This document shows, in pieces, positions 39,560-40,054 of a stretch of DNA of 40,054 nt. Origin of the DNA: Chara braunii (taxonomy: Eukaryota > Streptophyta > Charophyceae > Charales > Characeae); NCBI GenBank assembly GCA_003427395.1, contig BFEA01000213.1, positions 508,755-548,808 on the forward strand, written 5' to 3'. The translations under genes were made by a program, and so were the position numbers. Positions within the stretch are counted from its first letter, which is position 1; the number at the start of each line of letters is the position of its first letter. The notes under the pieces were generated by a model. The model saw only the letters and a program-made list of their open reading frames with translations, searched no databases and was not told the origin of the DNA.

Positions 39560-40054
39560 AACTCTGCTTGTCACCATCCACCCTCCCTCCACCCTCTCTT
39601 CTGCTTCCTTCCTCGCTCAGTCCTCATCCCTCCATCCTTCTATCCTCTGTCTTCCCTCCTCCTCCGGGTCGTCTTTCTCCCCTCCTACGCCAATCTTCCC
39701 CCCGTCATCTTCCCACCATTCTTCTTCTTCTTCTTCCACGTCGGAGCCTTCTGTCTGTTTTTTTGTTCTTTTTTTTCCTTGCCTTTTACGCTGTACAAGA
39801 ACTGCCAACAAGCAGTTCAATGGCTCCCAGTCTTCGCCATTCATCCTCTCTTGTTCTTGTTCTTGTCCTTGTTCTTGTTCTTGTTCTTGTCCTCCTCCTT
39901 CTTGTTCTTGTCGTTGTTCTTGTTCCTCCTCCTCTTCCTCCTAGTCGGTTCTTTTTCTTTTTGTTTGTGTTCTCCTTCTTCTTCTTCTTCTTCGTCTTCG
40001 TCTTCTTCTTCATCTTTTTTTTTTTTTTCTTCTTCTTCTTTTCTTCTTCTTCTT
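39560..40054 (+). repeat. Polypyrimidine repeat, continues past the window edge
   Basis: CTTCTT, CTTGTT and TCCTCC repeats on the plus strand, of the same kind as 34431-37380. The frames are Ser/Cys or Glu/Lys low complexity. Confidence 0.9.

Overview
This window looks like nuclear DNA of a repeat-rich green plant or alga. A streptophyte alga such as Chara would fit, but that is an inference from style and not a proven identification. The reasons are: Ty3/gypsy LTR retrotransposons whose primer-binding sites match the 3' end of initiator tRNA-Met (as in most plant elements), a eukaryotic ER membrane protein gene, many long microsatellites, an N-filled gap, and sequencing-adapter sequence typical of a short-read mate-pair assembly. 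There are no bacterial operons, CRISPR arrays, rRNA genes or convincing tRNA genes.

Layout. 1-8.3 kb: simple repeats, diverged tandem duplications, a nearly perfect 399-bp tandem duplication (3919-4716), two truncated LTR-element ends marked by primer-binding sites (5237-5255 and 6894-6909), and a 35-bp higher-order AATC array (6666-6840). 8.3-10.45 kb: the only well-supported host gene, a single-exon TEX261/SVP26-family ER cargo-receptor gene (9218-9913, + strand). A 166-bp tandem duplication ends exactly at its ATG, and a possible AATAAA signal lies at 10429. 11.4-20.2 kb: a complete but decayed gypsy element on the minus strand (LTRs 11385-12274 and 19270-20219, 4-bp target duplication CACT). 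20.2-22.8 kb: unassigned DNA, an embedded Nextera mate-pair junction adapter (21322-21353) flanked by two copies of the same 220 bp, and a truncated third gypsy relic. 22.8-31.6 kb: a second decayed gypsy element, same strand and same layout. 31.6-34.4 kb: AT-rich DNA with a 19-bp perfect palindrome. 34.4-40.05 kb: strongly strand-asymmetric CTT/TCC-rich satellite DNA with 1-kb and 415-bp higher-order repeats, a 71-nt poly(A) run, GGTACGGGC-like G-rich minisatellites and a short GCAGTTGCTGCAG array.

How the genes work together. The two gypsy elements would each have made gag and a gag-pol polyprotein (aspartic protease, reverse transcriptase, RNase H, integrase, chromodomain-like tail), transcribed right to left from a TATA box in the right-hand LTR. 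Both are dead through frameshifts, nonsense changes and catalytic-site losses. The TEX261-like protein would work in ER-to-Golgi cargo export and has no functional partner here. I did not find a new biological system. The most useful unusual observations are the adapter artefact, a W-box-like TTGACC cluster in the leader of element 1, a shared Cys-to-Tyr change in the gag zinc knuckles, and the nested satellite organisation at the right end.
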